Part shown: positions 63,096 through 64,000 of the stretch, one piece after another | How positions within the stretch are numbered: position 1 is the stretch's first letter | How the letters are laid out: each line of letters begins with the position of its first letter | Origin: Ooceraea biroi | Taxonomy: Eukaryota; Arthropoda; Insecta; Hymenoptera; Formicidae | Assembly: GCF_003672135.1 (NCBI RefSeq) | Contig: NC_039512.1 | Location: forward strand, 8,882,874 to 8,946,873 | Direction: 5' to 3' | DNA: 64,000 nucleotides | Translations under genes and position numbers: made by a program | Notes under the pieces: generated by a model | What the model was told of the DNA's origin: nothing | Seen by the model: the letters and a program-made list of their open reading frames with translations, nothing else | Database searches by the model: none

Positions 63096-63771
63096 GTTAT
63101 CGCGAATGATTCACTGTCAAACTACTTACTTGATTTGAAATTGTGACGGATAGTATGTACGGGGTATATATATGCCAAAGTATCACCCCTCAGACGTAAG
63201 ATAGCGCTGGTAGTTTTGGCGGAAAAATTAAAGTACGATTTGTTTTCGAATACACTGAATAATGATCGATGTAGTTTATTTACATACTAGCAACACAGGC
63301 GCGCACTATTTTATTTTATTTTTCACGATGAAATAAATAACACAAATTTATCAATATAACCGCACTGACAGCCACTATGACATTCTGACATTCGCAACAC
63401 GAAGTTCAAGCCACACGAAGTTCGAGTCAAGCGAGAGAACCAATCAGCGTCGCGGAAAAGAGGCCTCAATATTCGATAAAAAAGAACTTCACGAAGTTAA
63501 CACGCCTTTTTTAGAATAGGAAAAAAATAAGGAGGAGGAGGATTATTAGTGGCATATTCCCCAACTTTTGGTTTGGGTAAGATGCCACTTTTGTGATTTT
63601 TTCTTAAGAATTATATTTAACTTTATTTCTTTCGTCAAAAATCCTGAAACAGTAAGTTAAAGAATAAACATTAAACTTGATTTTGGTTTACTTTTTTCTC
63701 CTTTAAACTATATATCTTTTTAAATATTACACTTCAAAGTTAACTATGGCACCTTCCCCTGACTTATCCTA

Positions 63772-64000
63772 ATATGTTTATATACGCACGAATTATCCAA
63801 CTACCTTTATTTCATTGAAGAATTTGCTATATGTAGAGATATGTAGGGAGACAGAAAAATCTGTTACTACCATTTGCCAGTGACAACGTCTGCATTATTT
63901 GATACGCAAGGGTGTCTCGGAAAGAAAATGCGCGGCATCTGGACGAGAAGGCTTGTTTTATCTCATTCTATTTAACGCATACTTGAGCAATCTGTTGAGC
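63772..64000. other. Right edge, no feature seen
   Basis: Nothing is recognised in this stretch beyond the right TA duplication. Confidence 0.4.

Larger units (their letters stand above)
59878..63769. mobile_element. Decayed 3.9-kb DNA transposon with TA duplications (pogo-like?)
   Basis: The ends GGGTAAGTCGAGGGAAGATG (left) and GGATAAGTCAGGGGAAGGTG (right, reverse-complemented) match at most positions, and TA lies outside each (59876-59877, 63770-63771). A related motif, GGGTAAGATGCCAC, recurs inside near 63574. The interior holds a zinc-finger remnant near the left end and a broken mariner gene, probably a later insertion. No intact transposase of its own is seen. Confidence 0.55.

Noticed and set aside
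1..64000. CRISPR arrays, operons, ribosomal RNA or phage genes
   Set aside because: None seen. The window is eukaryotic, with spliced genes throughout. tRNA genes cannot be excluded without a covariance search.

Overview
The window looks like nuclear DNA of an insect, most likely a hymenopteran and plausibly an ant. It is AT-rich, its genes have many short introns with GT/GC...AG borders, the proteins are clearly arthropod-type, and it carries many class II DNA transposons and hairpin MITEs. The species call is inference. I assembled the gene models by hand from splice sites, checking that phase is kept across every intron and that the protein families match.

Layout, left to right: (1) 162-6563 (+), a 19-exon gene for a six-repeat copper-only superoxide dismutase repeat protein (CSRP / Rsod type) with a signal peptide and a hydrophobic, GPI-like tail. 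(2) 7699-10241 (+), muscle myosin regulatory light chain 2 (Mlc2), whose first coding exon is only the ATG. (3) 11472-13284 (-), a 7-exon Na+/K+-ATPase beta subunit, convergent with Mlc2. (4) 13880-14224 (+), a short Vti1b-like SNARE, divergent from the beta subunit. (5) 14.3-24.1 kb, no gene recognised; it contains a 745-bp foldback element with TAA target duplications and a 27-bp perfect hairpin. (6) 24.1-35.2 kb (+), a Na-K-Cl cotransporter (SLC12 family, 18 coding exons, 1014 aa) with a plausible TATA promoter and non-coding leader about 3.3 kb upstream of its ATG.

35.4-45.6 kb is a transposon island. It holds two small MITEs, a structurally complete PIF/Harbinger element (35737-40217, TTA duplications, a MADF-domain gene and an intact DDE transposase gene on opposite strands), a four-exon pogo-type transposase gene whose third catalytic Asp is Asn, and a series of hairpin MITEs, some nested.

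47157-55516 (+) encodes a MAST-family kinase (20 coding exons, 1716 aa: DUF1908, AGC kinase, PDZ). After it come gene-poor sequence, a 223-bp hAT-type MITE with a perfect 8-bp duplication, and a decayed 3.9-kb element with TA duplications that encloses a broken mariner transposase.

The six host genes are unrelated housekeeping, muscle, transport or signalling genes and do not form a pathway. I found no CRISPR, operon or prokaryotic system. The least ordinary items are the intact Harbinger element, the pogo gene with an open reading frame but a lost catalytic residue, the CSRP in which only one of six repeats keeps the four copper histidines, and three independent GC-AG introns.
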